39,984 nucleotides of DNA. It comes from Fibrobacter succinogenes (GTDB taxonomy: Bacteria > Fibrobacterota > Fibrobacteria > Fibrobacterales > Fibrobacteraceae). Position numbers and translations under genes: made by a program. Shown one piece after another: positions 8,282-16,470 of this stretch. Where the stretch lies: assembly GCF_902779965.1 (NCBI RefSeq), contig NZ_CACZDK010000038.1:8655-48638 (forward strand), written 5' to 3'. Position 1 is the stretch's first letter. The number at the start of each line of letters is the position of its first letter. The notes beneath the pieces are model-generated. The model was not told where the DNA came from and did no database searches. It saw only the letters and a program-made list of their open reading frames with translations.

Positions 8282-9622
8282 TTATTTTTTGAATATATTT
8301 TCGAGAGAGGCCATGAAATAGTTCTTTTTTTGCTCGGTAACGCCCTTTAAAAGTTGTTCGACGTCATTTTTTGTCAAGTTCGGGTAGTATTCGAATAGTT
8401 TTTTGGCATGTTCCTTGCGCTCTTCTGTCTGGCCTAGAATATTGCAGCACGCAATTATGATTAAGCGAATAGCCATTGCTTTGGGCGTGAAAAGCAAAAC
8501 TTGGTTGGCTAGGTTCTTGCATTCCTCGATTTTCCCTTGCAAAAGCAAAAGGAATGTCTTGGCCTGGTATGTATGCTGGAGCGCTGATTCAGGAATGTGC
8601 TTTATGCAATCGTCAATCAGCTCTGTGGCGAGCTTTTCTTGCCCGGTTAACAGGTAAATCTGGGAAAGAAGCGTTCGGGCCATGATCGTTTGCGGGTTGG
8701 CCTCGATAACTTGTTTGAGGTATGCGATAGCTTCGGCCTTGTTCCCGATGGTGATATTGTATAACGCCATAATCATCTGCGAATAGATGGAATAGGGCGC
8801 GTTGTACATCGCTTTACGTGCGATTTCGCCTAGAGTCTTGCAACTTTCGATCGGGTCGCCCCAGTTTTCCAAGAAGGCGTAATAATAGGCCGTGGCAAGA
8901 ATGTAAAGGACAAAATCGATATAAGAATCGTCCTTGACAAGCGGACCGAGCATTTTTTTGCAAATTTCAAAGGATTCTTGGCTGCGGTTTTCGAGCTTGG
9001 CGTAACAGTAGGTCGCCGCATACCACCAGTATGGAATGGGGCTTTTTTCGGTGTATTTTAGCTTGGCCGATGCTAGTGCTATGCTTCTGAACAGCAAAAT
9101 CGTGGACTTTTGGGCGAGCATCTGTAGGTCGTCCGAGTTGATTTTGATTGAAGTTGTCCAAAGAATTTCGTGAGATGTCCCAATTCTGACAGATATATAT
9201 AAGATTTCTTCACCGCTTTCCGAGGCTGAAACTTCAATGAGAAATCCGGGTTCGGTGCTTGTTTTCGAGGTGTCGATGATGCGGAATAGGTGGTATTGGT
9301 GTATCGCTTCGACAATCGAGAGGTAAAGGCTGTAGGCGTTGCTGTGCTCGGGGAAGGTTCCTTTTGTCTGGAATGAAACGACAAGATCTTTTGGACTGTT
9401 GTCCGTTTCGAAACTTTCCTTGGGGAGTAGCCCAGCCGAAACTGCTTCGGTTCTGTTGGTTACTTCGAGTATTTTGTATATGTTGGCGAGGTGAACTTTG
9501 ACTGTGTTCGCCGAAATGTTCAGCGTTTTGCAAATCTCGTTATTCGTAAGTCCCTTACGAAGTAAATTCAATATTTCTTTCTGACGTGGAGTCAGTTCCT
9601 GCATCTTTTTATTCTCAAACAT
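8282..9622 (-). CDS. LuxR-type HTH regulator with C-terminal TPR-like region
   Basis: 446 residues. An N-terminal LuxR/GerE helix-turn-helix (ELTPRQKEILNLLRKGLTNN...ISANTVKVHLANIYKILEV, about residues 9-57) is followed by a β-rich linker (residues ~90-190) and then helical pairs resembling tetratricopeptide repeats (AIAYLKQVIEANPQTIMARTLLSQIYLLTGQEKLA and similar, ~250-420). The HTH-first order and the lack of a receiver domain separate it from two-component NarL proteins. The TPR part may sense a protein or peptide partner. It is encoded divergently from the eCIS operon across 403 bp, the usual place for a dedicated regulator. A G9 tract and inverted repeats lie between them. Confidence 0.75.
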   Translation of the reverse strand: MFENKKMQELTPRQKEILNLLRKGLTNNEICKTLNISANTVKVHLANIYKILEVTNRTEAVSAGLLPKESFETDNSPKDLVVSFQTKGTFPEHSNAYSLYLSIVEAIHQYHLFRIIDTSKTSTEPGFLIEVSASESGEEILYISVRIGTSHEILWTTSIKINSDDLQMLAQKSTILLFRSIALASAKLKYTEKSPIPYWWYAATYCYAKLENRSQESFEICKKMLGPLVKDDSYIDFVLYILATAYYYAFLENWGDPIESCKTLGEIARKAMYNAPYSIYSQMIMALYNITIGNKAEAIAYLKQVIEANPQTIMARTLLSQIYLLTGQEKLATELIDDCIKHIPESALQHTYQAKTFLLLLQGKIEECKNLANQVLLFTPKAMAIRLIIIACCNILGQTEERKEHAKKLFEYYPNLTKNDVEQLLKGVTEQKKNYFMASLENIFKK

Positions 9623-9727
9623 GGCTTAAATTTAATTTTTTACCTTGTTTCGTTGGCTCTGACAATGATTCAAAAGCCTTTTTTGGGCGAAAAAAATGCT
9701 TTTTTGAGCGAAAAACGAAGAAAATAC

Positions 9728-9745
9728 TTTTTTTTTGGGGGGGGG
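9728..9745. repeat. T9G9 homopolymer tract
   Basis: Nine T followed by nine G. It is about 105 bp upstream of the regulator start and 280 bp upstream of the first eCIS gene. Homopolymeric G tracts are prone to slipped-strand length change. Confidence 0.8.
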
Positions 9746-9805
9746 CGCGTTGTCTGTTTGTTCACTTTATGTATTGCTGTGTCAAATAATGTAAAGCGAG
9801 TTTAT

Positions 9806-9841
9806 CCATATATATGTTACATTATCTATATATATGGTAAC
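9806..9841. promoter_or_regulatory. Inverted repeat, candidate operator 1
   Basis: CCATATATAT (9806-9815) and ATATATATGG (9828-9837) are perfect arms around 12 bases. A nested GTTAC (9816-9820)/GTAAC (9837-9841) pair adds further symmetry. Candidate regulator binding site or cruciform; function inferred from position only. Confidence 0.4.
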
Positions 9842-9951
9842 AGACTATATAAACTTAACAAATTCTAAATTTTGTAGATAAGAAAATATGAGTTTATTGA
9901 AAAATTAATTTTACTATTCCCAAAATTGCAAATAATTGATTATATTGCGCC

Positions 9952-9973
9952 TTGTAAGAATTATATATTACAA
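9952..9973. promoter_or_regulatory. Inverted repeat TTGTAA-N10-TTACAA, candidate operator 2
   Basis: Perfect 6-bp arms 53 bp upstream of the first eCIS gene, close to where the operon's transcription start is expected. The spacing suits a dimeric HTH protein such as the divergent LuxR-type regulator, but this is inference. Confidence 0.4.
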
Positions 9974-10025
9974 ACAAAGAAAAATGTAAGAAAAAAATAT
10001 ACATGTGTGAGAGATTGTACGAAGT

Positions 10026-10604
10026 ATGATAGGGGCTTCACTACAATTTCTAGCTATGCAACTGAATCTTCATTTGAGACGTACGATGTCGATACGTGAG
10101 GATGTGGTTGTTGTGTCTAGAATAGTTGAAAATGATGGGAAAGAGTACGAAGGAGCGGTTAATAAGCTCAATCTTTTCCTTGTGAATATGGAACGCGATA
10201 GCATGGTGAAGAATCATGCTGTTCCTGAATATCGTGGCGACCGAGCGGTTGTGCCATCTAAAGTCGTTTATTTGAACTTGTATTTTGTACTTGCTGCGAA
10301 TTTTAAGGGCGGAAATTATGTTGATTCGTTGCGCTACCTGTCTAGAGCGGTAGGCTTTTTTTTAGATCATTCATATTTTGAACGCACAACTTCGCCAGAT
10401 ATGCCGCAAGGCATCGAAAAGCTTGCCATAGACATGGAAAACATGAATATGCAAGAAATGAATAATTTGTGGGGGACGATTGGCGCTAAATATGTACCTT
10501 CGGTACTTTATCGCCTGAAAACGGTTGCGCTTGGAGGCAACTACTCATATTATCAACCTTACGTTGTCCGACTTCCTGAAAATTCGGAATTGGGGGTCCT
10601 CTAA
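10026..10604 (+). CDS. DUF4255/Pvc16-like tail terminator protein of eCIS
   Basis: 192 residues starting MIGASLQFLAMQLNLHLRRTM, the usual opening of Pvc16/DUF4255 N-terminal domain proteins (short helix, then VVVSRIVENDGKE β-strands and NKLNLFLVNMERD). In PVC/Afp this protein caps the sheath-tube end distal to the baseplate and fixes particle length. The motif SKVVYLNLYFVLAANF is typical of the family core. It is first in the operon, as in many Bacteroidetes-type eCIS loci. Its stop overlaps the next start (TAATG), indicating translational coupling. The start at 10026 is preferred because it keeps the family's N-terminal helix, despite a weak ribosome binding site. Confidence 0.8.
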   Translation: MIGASLQFLAMQLNLHLRRTMSIREDVVVVSRIVENDGKEYEGAVNKLNLFLVNMERDSMVKNHAVPEYRGDRAVVPSKVVYLNLYFVLAANFKGGNYVDSLRYLSRAVGFFLDHSYFERTTSPDMPQGIEKLAIDMENMNMQEMNNLWGTIGAKYVPSVLYRLKTVALGGNYSYYQPYVVRLPENSELGVL

Positions 10605-11335
10605 TGGAATACACAAAATATGTAGATGTATCTCTTTGCCATGAGTACTACAACGGTAGTTCTTGTGGCTTCAAAGTGTTACCATCGGTTGAAACGGCAG
10701 AACTCTTGAAAAGGGAAGACTCTCTGTGCCGTATCTATGATGGAAAAGTGCGCATTTTGGCGCCAATAACTGCTTTTACCGAAGAAACGACACTCTTCTT
10801 TTATGTAAAGGCTTCTATTGCCGAAATTTGGAATATGACCTATTTCGATGGAATTGTCCATGACGAATTTCCGGTAGCGGTTGTATCAAACAAGGGCGCT
10901 TATTTTGAGGGGCGGCAAAAAAATACACTTCCCGAACTTCAGCGTATGTTCGGCGTTATTTTTGCGTTGGAGCTCCACTTGACTCCTAAGCAGCCGCTTG
11001 TGTGCACTGTTAAAGTGCCGACAAAAAAATTGAGGTGGTGCTATTGCGTTTCGGGCATTTATGCCGAACGTGATTTGCGAATAAACGACTCGTTGGATGC
11101 TGAAAATCCGGTGCAGTTTGATTGCGTGGAAAAAACTTCGCGACTCTCTCTTTACGTCTCTCGGAGCGAAATTCCGATTGTGAGCGGAGCGCCTTCACGG
11201 TTCCAACTGATGGATTCTGCAACGTCCAAGGTTTTGATGAAAAACCTTCCGAATGCAAATGGTAGGACTATTGCCAAGGCGAGTCTTGATGATGGCACGC
11301 GAGCCATTGTCGCTGAATGTTTTATTAATCCATAA
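10604..11335 (+). CDS. Uncharacterised eCIS operon protein
   Basis: 243 residues, not recognised. No signal peptide or membrane helix. The sequence is β-rich throughout (VRILAPITAFTEETTLFFYVKA, LELHLTPKQPLVCTVKVPTKKLRWCYCV), with cysteines at several positions and no repeated unit. It is translationally coupled to the DUF4255 gene (ATG overlaps its TAA) and lies 17 bp before the sheath gene, so it is an operon member. In related clusters this slot is often filled by poorly conserved structural or accessory proteins. A cap-associated or assembly role is possible; nothing in the sequence decides it. Confidence 0.65.
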   Translation: MEYTKYVDVSLCHEYYNGSSCGFKVLPSVETAELLKREDSLCRIYDGKVRILAPITAFTEETTLFFYVKASIAEIWNMTYFDGIVHDEFPVAVVSNKGAYFEGRQKNTLPELQRMFGVIFALELHLTPKQPLVCTVKVPTKKLRWCYCVSGIYAERDLRINDSLDAENPVQFDCVEKTSRLSLYVSRSEIPIVSGAPSRFQLMDSATSKVLMKNLPNANGRTIAKASLDDGTRAIVAECFINP

Positions 11336-11352
11336 CCATAGGAGAATCATAA

Positions 11353-12900
11353 ATGCCTGCATCATACAAAACTCCGGGCGTCTATCTCGTCGAGAAAGAC
11401 GCGTTCCCGGGCTCGGTGGTGGAAGTTGCAACCGCTATTCCTGCGTTTATCGGCTACACCGAAAAGGCGGAATACAATGGAAAGGACTTGACAAACAAGC
11501 CCTTCCGCATTACTTCCTTTGCTGAATATCTCAACATCTTCGGTGGCGCTCCGTCCATAAGGTTTACTTATGGCAAGGCTGCCGATGCTGCCCCTGCCGA
11601 AAACGCCGAAGGCGAAGGTGAATCCGAAGCTAAGAGCGAAGAAGGCAAGGCTGTTCTTACCGCAAAGAAGATGTATCGTCTTTACGATTCCATGCGCATT
11701 TTCTTCCAGAACGGTGGGGCCGCTTGCTATATCTGCTCTGTCGGCGGTTACAGCAAGGAAATTGACAAGGATACCTTGCTCAATGGCATCACGCCGTTTG
11801 TCAAGGAACAGGAACCGACAATTATGCTTGTGCCGGATGCCGTTTCTTTGGACAACGCTTCTGATTGCGCTAGCATCCAGAATGCCTTGCTTGCCCATTG
11901 CGACAAGATGCAGAATCGTTTTACCATCCTCGACGTGTTCGATGGCTACAAGGAACCTCTGGAATGCATCAACCAGTTCCGCGAAGGCGTGACCTCGTTC
12001 CTCAAGTATGGTGCAGCTTACTACCCGTGGATCCATACGAATATCGTTTCTCCGAACGAAGTTTCGTTTGCCAATATTGACCCGGCTGAAGATGCATATG
12101 CAGCGCTTGCCTTGGACCTTGCACAGTCTGTTGTGCCGAGCCTCAAGACGCTCGATGACGATACGTCGAACTTGACCAAGCGCGAAGCCGAACTTGTAAG
12201 TTTCTTCAAGAAGCTTAGCGAATTTGATGCGGCGAAGGACGATCCGACGGATCTGCACAACACCTTGAAGGTGGTTTGCCCGAAGTATGCAACCATGATG
12301 AACAACATGAGCGAAATGCTCAACTTGATGGCTCCTTCTGCTGCGATGGCCGGTATTTATGCCCGTGTCGATAATAGCGAAGGCGTGTGGAAGGCTCCGG
12401 CAAACGTGGGCGTCAATGGCGTTGTTTCTCCGGCGGTGAACTTGACCAACGACGAACAGGAAGACTTGAACGTTCCGCTGAACGGTAAGGCCGTGAACGC
12501 CATCCGCTACTTTGTGGGCGACGGTATCAAGGTCTGGGGTGCACGTACGCTCGATGGTAACAGCCTCGATTGGCGCTATGTGAACGTCCGCCGCACGATG
12601 ATTATGCTTGAAGAATCGATCAAGCAGGCTTCCAAGGCTTACGTGTTCGATGCCAATACAGCAACGACATGGCTCACGATGAAGAGCATGATTGCAAACT
12701 TCCTCAATGGCATTTGGAAGCGTGGCGGCCTTGCTGGAACTTCTCCGGATGACGCTTACGAAGTCCATGTCGGTCTTGGCGATACCATGACTCCGGAAGA
12801 TATCCTCGAAGGCATTTTGAGAGTGACCGTCAAGGTGGCTCTGATCCGCCCGGCAGAATTTATCGAACTCACATTCCAACAACAGCAACAGAAATCGTAA
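11353..12900 (+). CDS. Contractile sheath protein (Pvc2/Afp2-like)
   Basis: 515 residues, preceded by an AGGAGA ribosome binding site. The N-terminus MPASYKTPGVYLVEKDAFPGSV...AIPAFIGYTEKAE is the classical phage/eCIS tail sheath start. The C-terminal sheath domain contains LNGKAVNAIRYFVGDGIKVWGARTL, WRYVNVRRTMIMLEESIKQA and the closing VKVALIRPAEFIELTFQQQ. The sheath subunits form the helical outer layer that contracts and drives the tube into the target. An acidic, alanine/glutamate-rich insertion (EGEGESEAKSEEGKA, about residues 85-99) is probably a surface loop. Only one sheath gene is present, whereas PVC and Afp carry several paralogs. Confidence 0.95.
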   Translation: MPASYKTPGVYLVEKDAFPGSVVEVATAIPAFIGYTEKAEYNGKDLTNKPFRITSFAEYLNIFGGAPSIRFTYGKAADAAPAENAEGEGESEAKSEEGKAVLTAKKMYRLYDSMRIFFQNGGAACYICSVGGYSKEIDKDTLLNGITPFVKEQEPTIMLVPDAVSLDNASDCASIQNALLAHCDKMQNRFTILDVFDGYKEPLECINQFREGVTSFLKYGAAYYPWIHTNIVSPNEVSFANIDPAEDAYAALALDLAQSVVPSLKTLDDDTSNLTKREAELVSFFKKLSEFDAAKDDPTDLHNTLKVVCPKYATMMNNMSEMLNLMAPSAAMAGIYARVDNSEGVWKAPANVGVNGVVSPAVNLTNDEQEDLNVPLNGKAVNAIRYFVGDGIKVWGARTLDGNSLDWRYVNVRRTMIMLEESIKQASKAYVFDANTATTWLTMKSMIANFLNGIWKRGGLAGTSPDDAYEVHVGLGDTMTPEDILEGILRVTVKVALIRPAEFIELTFQQQQQKS

Positions 12901-12915
12901 TAGGGGGTAATTAAC

Positions 12916-13377
12916 ATGGCTGATGAAAATGGCGCAGCACAAAGTGCAAGCATATGGCCCATGCCGAAATTCCACTTTCTCGTAAAGTGGGGGGATGCTC
13001 AAATGTCTTTCCAGGAAGTTACTGGACTTTCTGCAAAAGCTGATGAAATCAAGTACCGCTCTGGCGATAGTAGCATTTTCTCTGTTGTGAAGATGCCGGG
13101 TCTCTTGACTTACGACAACGTAACGATGAAGAAGGGCATTTTCAAGGGCGATAACAAGTTCTGGGATTGGTTCTCGAAAATCAAGATGAATACGATCGAA
13201 CGTATTACCGTTACGATTAGCCTTCTTGATGAAACGGATACTCCGACGATGACTTGGACCCTCAAGAATGCATGGCCGACAAAGATCAGTACCGATGGCA
13301 TGAAGTCCGACGATAACAACGTTGCGATTGAGTCCATCGAAATTGTTCACGAAGGTCTTGAAATCACTAACGGTTAA
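12916..13377 (+). CDS. gp19-like inner tube protein 1 (Pvc1-like)
   Basis: 153 residues, 15 bp after the sheath gene, with a GGGGG-rich ribosome binding site. FHFLVKWGDAQMSFQEVTGLSAKADEIKYRSGD, VTMKKGIFKGDNKFWDW and WTLKNAWPTKISTDGMKSDDNNVAIESIEIVHEG are the hallmark strands of T4 gp19/Hcp-like tail tube subunits. Hexamers stack into the rigid inner tube whose lumen carries cargo. This copy, next to the sheath and closest to the family consensus, is probably the main tube subunit. Confidence 0.93.
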   Translation: MADENGAAQSASIWPMPKFHFLVKWGDAQMSFQEVTGLSAKADEIKYRSGDSSIFSVVKMPGLLTYDNVTMKKGIFKGDNKFWDWFSKIKMNTIERITVTISLLDETDTPTMTWTLKNAWPTKISTDGMKSDDNNVAIESIEIVHEGLEITNG

Positions 13378-13388
13378 TAGGTAGAATC

Positions 13389-13853
13389 ATGTCGCTCTTC
13401 GATATTTCTGGTGTTGAAGACTGGATCCATCCAGTTTCGTTTTACTTTCGCGTTGTTATTGACGGTCTAGCCACTGCGTTTAACGAAGTGAGTGGAATTG
13501 ATACAACGGTGGAGTCTGAGCGAGTTGTATCGGGGGGCGATGATTCCCATTGTTATTATGTTCCTACCAAAAAAACTTATGGCGATCTTGTTTTGAAACG
13601 CGGAATGTTGAAGGTTATAGATCCGTTTTTCTTATGGTGTAAGGAATGTATAAGTGCACCATTAATAACTGGTCGCATTAAGCCCAAAACGGTAGTTGTG
13701 ATGCTTCTGGATGAAATGAAATTACCTGTGGCCTCATGGACTTTTAATGATGCTTATCCTGTAAAATGGAGTCTAGGAGCCTTTAACGCTGAAAAAAGTG
13801 AAATAGCTATAGAGACGGTTTCGCTAAAGTACTATTCAATGGACGTTAATTAA
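13389..13853 (+). CDS. gp19-like tube protein 2 (tube initiator, Pvc5-like)
   Basis: 154 residues, a diverged paralog of the preceding tube protein: FRVVIDGLATAFNEVSGIDTTVESERVVSGGD, LVLKRGMLKVIDPFFLWC and WTFNDAYPVKWSLGAFNAEKSEIAIETVSLKY. eCIS loci typically carry a second tube paralog that forms the first layer connecting tube to spike/hub, and its place between the main tube and the baseplate genes fits that role. It lies 11 bp after the first tube gene. Confidence 0.88.
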   Translation: MSLFDISGVEDWIHPVSFYFRVVIDGLATAFNEVSGIDTTVESERVVSGGDDSHCYYVPTKKTYGDLVLKRGMLKVIDPFFLWCKECISAPLITGRIKPKTVVVMLLDEMKLPVASWTFNDAYPVKWSLGAFNAEKSEIAIETVSLKYYSMDVN

Positions 13854-13861
13854 GGTTTTAG

Positions 13862-14017
13862 ATGTCGTTAGAAATAAAAAATTTGGTCATTAATGTTCAT
13901 GTGTCCGGTTCTGCCGAAGATAAAGTATTTAGCAGAATTGAAAATTTGCGTTCTGAAATTTTGGACGAGTGCAAAGAGCTCATTAGCGAATCTGAAGACC
14001 GGATGAGGGAACGTTAA
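13862..14017 (+). CDS. Small DUF5908-like eCIS protein
   Basis: A 51-residue ORF: MSLEIKNLVINVHVSGS followed by a charged helix (ENLRSEILDECKELISESED). Start 8 bp after the tube-2 stop, stop 2 bp before the next gene. The short protein beginning 'M-x-x-E-I-[KR]-x-L-V-I-x-V-x-V' between tube and LysM genes matches the DUF5908 family, a conserved but uncharacterised small eCIS/T6SS-iii component (position of Pvc6/Afp6-type small genes). The tight packing argues that it is translated. Role unknown; an assembly or baseplate cofactor is plausible. Confidence 0.75.
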   Translation: MSLEIKNLVINVHVSGSAEDKVFSRIENLRSEILDECKELISESEDRMRER

Positions 14018-14019
14018 AC

Positions 14020-14658
14020 ATGGCTCAGGAAAAACTGAAAATAAAAGCAAATGGCAAAGAATTTACTGCCATGGTGAATCCTGAAAAATATAACGTTAAG
14101 GATTCTATTGAATATTCTGATACCAATGAGCAGAGAGGTCCGAAGTTTAATCAATATGGCGGATCTAAATTTAAGGTTCCGAAAATTTTTTTAGATACGA
14201 CTGGTGTAATCCCTGTAGCGCAATGGCCCATTCCGAATGGAACCATTGATGCAATGGTCAAGTTACTCAAAAGCGTCGTCTATGATTATGATGGAAGCTC
14301 TCATGAACCTCCAATAGTTGATGTTATTTGGGGGTCGAATCAATTCAAGGGACGTTTGCTTACGATTGATGTAACATACACCCTCTTTGATTCTGAGGGT
14401 GGCCCGCTCCGCGCAGAAATTGAGCTGGAATTTATTTCGTATCAGACGATGACTGAAATTGAGGCCGAAGCGAACAAAAGTTCTCCGGACCTCACCCATA
14501 TTATAGAAGTCAAGGCGGGGGACACTCTTCCGAATCTTTGCAACAAAGTATATAAGGATTCGTCATATTATATGCAGGTGGCACGAATTAATGGACTTTC
14601 GAGTTTTTGCCGTTTAAAACCCGGAACGCGCCTTATGTTCCCGCCACTTGTCGATTGA
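14020..14658 (+). CDS. CIS tube/LysM baseplate protein (Pvc7/Afp7-like)
   Basis: 212 residues. The N-terminal domain (MAQEKLKIKANGKEFTAMVNPEKYNVKDSIEY...GGSKFKVPKIFLDTTGV) is the 'CIS tube protein' domain, and the C-terminus is a LysM-like module (IIEVKAGDTLPNLCNKVYKDSSYYMQVARINGL...LKPGTRLMFPP, about residues 160-210). In PVC/Afp structures this protein stabilises the hub between tube and spike; the LysM domain works as a structural clamp rather than a peptidoglycan sensor. It lies between the DUF5908-like gene and the spike gene with gaps of 2 and 7 bp. Confidence 0.88.
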   Translation: MAQEKLKIKANGKEFTAMVNPEKYNVKDSIEYSDTNEQRGPKFNQYGGSKFKVPKIFLDTTGVIPVAQWPIPNGTIDAMVKLLKSVVYDYDGSSHEPPIVDVIWGSNQFKGRLLTIDVTYTLFDSEGGPLRAEIELEFISYQTMTEIEAEANKSSPDLTHIIEVKAGDTLPNLCNKVYKDSSYYMQVARINGLSSFCRLKPGTRLMFPPLVD

Positions 14659-14665
14659 GGTTTGA

Positions 14666-16462
14666 ATGTCTGGAAAATCTCCTATTTCAAGTGCGGAAGG
14701 TGTAGCTGAGTGCGTTATTGAAGGCGGTGGCAAGGCGCTGTCGTCTGCAATTCCTGTTGTATCTGTAGATGTCTATTACAATATTAACATGATTCCTAAA
14801 GCCGTCATTGTTATTGAAGATGGCGAAATGAGCAAGGGAACCTTCCCGCTGAGCGATGGCAATACCCTTGAACCCGGCTCCGAAATTACGGTTAAGTTGG
14901 GCTATGGCACAAATGCAAATGCTGTGTTCAAAGGAATCGTTGTGCGTCATGGCGTTACGATTTCTAAGAGAGGGCGCAGTTGTGTAAAAATCGAATGCCG
15001 TAATAAGGCGATCGCCATGACTTGTGCGCGTAAAAATGCGAACTATCTGAACAAAACGGATGATGCCATCGTTAATGAAATCACAGGAAACTATGGCGGT
15101 GTTACGCTAAGTTCTAGTATGGGCGGTGCTGCACATAAAGAAATTTTGCAGTATTATTGCACCGATTGGGATTTTATCATGACGCGAGCCGAAGCCAATG
15201 GTTGTTGGCTTGTAACTGAAAGTAATAATTTATCTATAAAGAAAATCGCAGCAACAGGAAGTGCCGAGGTAGAACTCACGTGGGGAACGGATATCATTGA
15301 GTTCAAGGCCGAAGCAAATGCTCTTTCGCAAGTCAAGAAGGTTGTTGCCAAATCGTGGGATGTCACAAAACAAGAAGTCATTTCGGATAATTCCGGTATG
15401 AAATCCTTGGGCGGGCAAAACAGTTTTAGCAATACAAAACTTCAAGAAGTATTAAAAGTCGCCACCAATACACTTCAAATAAATTCTCAGGTGCCTAAAG
15501 GTGAACTGAAATCTTGGGCTGAGGCCGATCAATTGAAAAACGAGCTTTCTCGTGTTTGTGGTTCTGTGGTGTGTTGGGGAACAACGAAAGGTGCGTTGGG
15601 CGGTTTGGTTGCGTTGAAGAATGTCGGGACGCGTTTTAAAGGGAACGCTCTTGTTTCGGGGATTCATCATCATTTCTCTGATGGACTCTGGACAACTGAA
15701 TTTTCGTTTGGCATGTCCAAAGAATGGTTCTACGAAAAATTTGAAACGTCTGCACCGATTTCTTCTGGAATAAACTGTGGTGTACATGGACTTTTGACGG
15801 GCATCGTGGAGCAAATTCACGAAGACCCTGATAATTTAAATCGCGTCAAGGTGAAAATACCTTTGATGGAAAACACAACGCAAGATGTGTGGGCGCGCCT
15901 TGGTGGCGCTTATGCATCGAATGGTGTGGGCTTCTTGTTCTATCCCGAAGTGGGCGACGAAGTGATTCTCGGCTTTTTCGGAGGAGACCCTTCGAGCCCT
16001 GTGATTTTGGGAAGTCTTTACAGCGGCAAGCGAACGCCGCCGCAAGCGCTTGAACAGGCGAATAACAAGAAGCTTATTCTCACGCGCGAAAAGCTGAGCG
16101 TTGAATTTAACGAAGAAGACAAATCCATTACGATTTCAACTCCGGGCGATCGCAAGTTCGTTCTTGATGACAAAGCCAAGAAAATCTCGGTGGAAGATGG
16201 CTCTGGTAATAAAGTTGAAATGTCCGATAGCGGCATCAAGATGGAATCGAAAAAGGATATCACTATCGATACCAAGGGCAAGTTCAGCGTTTCGGCGGTG
16301 AGTGGAATCGGTCTTGCTGTAAAGAGCGGTGATCTCAAGGGCGAAGGGCTGAATGTGGAATTTAATGGGAAGGTTGGTTTTACTGGTAAGGGCAACGCCA
16401 AGGCCGAAGTTTCAGCGTCTGGGCAGACGGTGATCAAGGGTGCCATGGTGATGATTAACTAG
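14666..16462 (+). CDS. VgrG-type central spike protein (Pvc8/Afp8-like)
   Basis: 598 residues. The N-terminal half is gp27-like (VVSVDVYYNINMIPKAVIVIEDG, LEPGSEITVKLGYGTN..VFKGIVV, a D1/D2 layout to about residue 345). It is followed by an OB-fold gp5-type domain (TGIVEQIHEDPDNLNRVKVKIPLM, VWARLGGAYASNGVGFLFYPEVGDEVILGFFGGDPSSPVILGSLYSG, ~380-455) and a C-terminal β-helix of short repeated strands (SVEDGSGNKVEMSDSGIKMESKKDITIDTKG, ~500-595). The trimer forms the hub and puncturing spike. The β-helix ends plainly with VIKGAMVMIN, so no effector domain is fused. The PAAR tip gene follows 8 bp downstream. Confidence 0.93.
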   Translation: MSGKSPISSAEGVAECVIEGGGKALSSAIPVVSVDVYYNINMIPKAVIVIEDGEMSKGTFPLSDGNTLEPGSEITVKLGYGTNANAVFKGIVVRHGVTISKRGRSCVKIECRNKAIAMTCARKNANYLNKTDDAIVNEITGNYGGVTLSSSMGGAAHKEILQYYCTDWDFIMTRAEANGCWLVTESNNLSIKKIAATGSAEVELTWGTDIIEFKAEANALSQVKKVVAKSWDVTKQEVISDNSGMKSLGGQNSFSNTKLQEVLKVATNTLQINSQVPKGELKSWAEADQLKNELSRVCGSVVCWGTTKGALGGLVALKNVGTRFKGNALVSGIHHHFSDGLWTTEFSFGMSKEWFYEKFETSAPISSGINCGVHGLLTGIVEQIHEDPDNLNRVKVKIPLMENTTQDVWARLGGAYASNGVGFLFYPEVGDEVILGFFGGDPSSPVILGSLYSGKRTPPQALEQANNKKLILTREKLSVEFNEEDKSITISTPGDRKFVLDDKAKKISVEDGSGNKVEMSDSGIKMESKKDITIDTKGKFSVSAVSGIGLAVKSGDLKGEGLNVEFNGKVGFTGKGNAKAEVSASGQTVIKGAMVMIN

Positions 16463-16470
16463 GAGGAATG

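Larger units (their letters stand above)
9623..10025. promoter_or_regulatory. Divergent control region between regulator and eCIS operon
   Basis: A 403-bp AT-rich intergenic region with no credible gene. It contains a T9G9 tract (9728-9745), a long AT inverted repeat (9806-9837) and TTGTAA/TTACAA arms (9952-9973). Promoters for the leftward regulator and the rightward injector operon must lie here, but I cannot pick a convincing -35/-10 pair. No clear Shine-Dalgarno precedes the first eCIS gene (GTACGAAGT before the ATG). Confidence 0.6.

Noticed and set aside
11362-13350. 662-codon open frame on the minus strand
   Set aside because: Antisense to the sheath and first tube genes, both unambiguous. 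The composition is that of a reverse-frame shadow.
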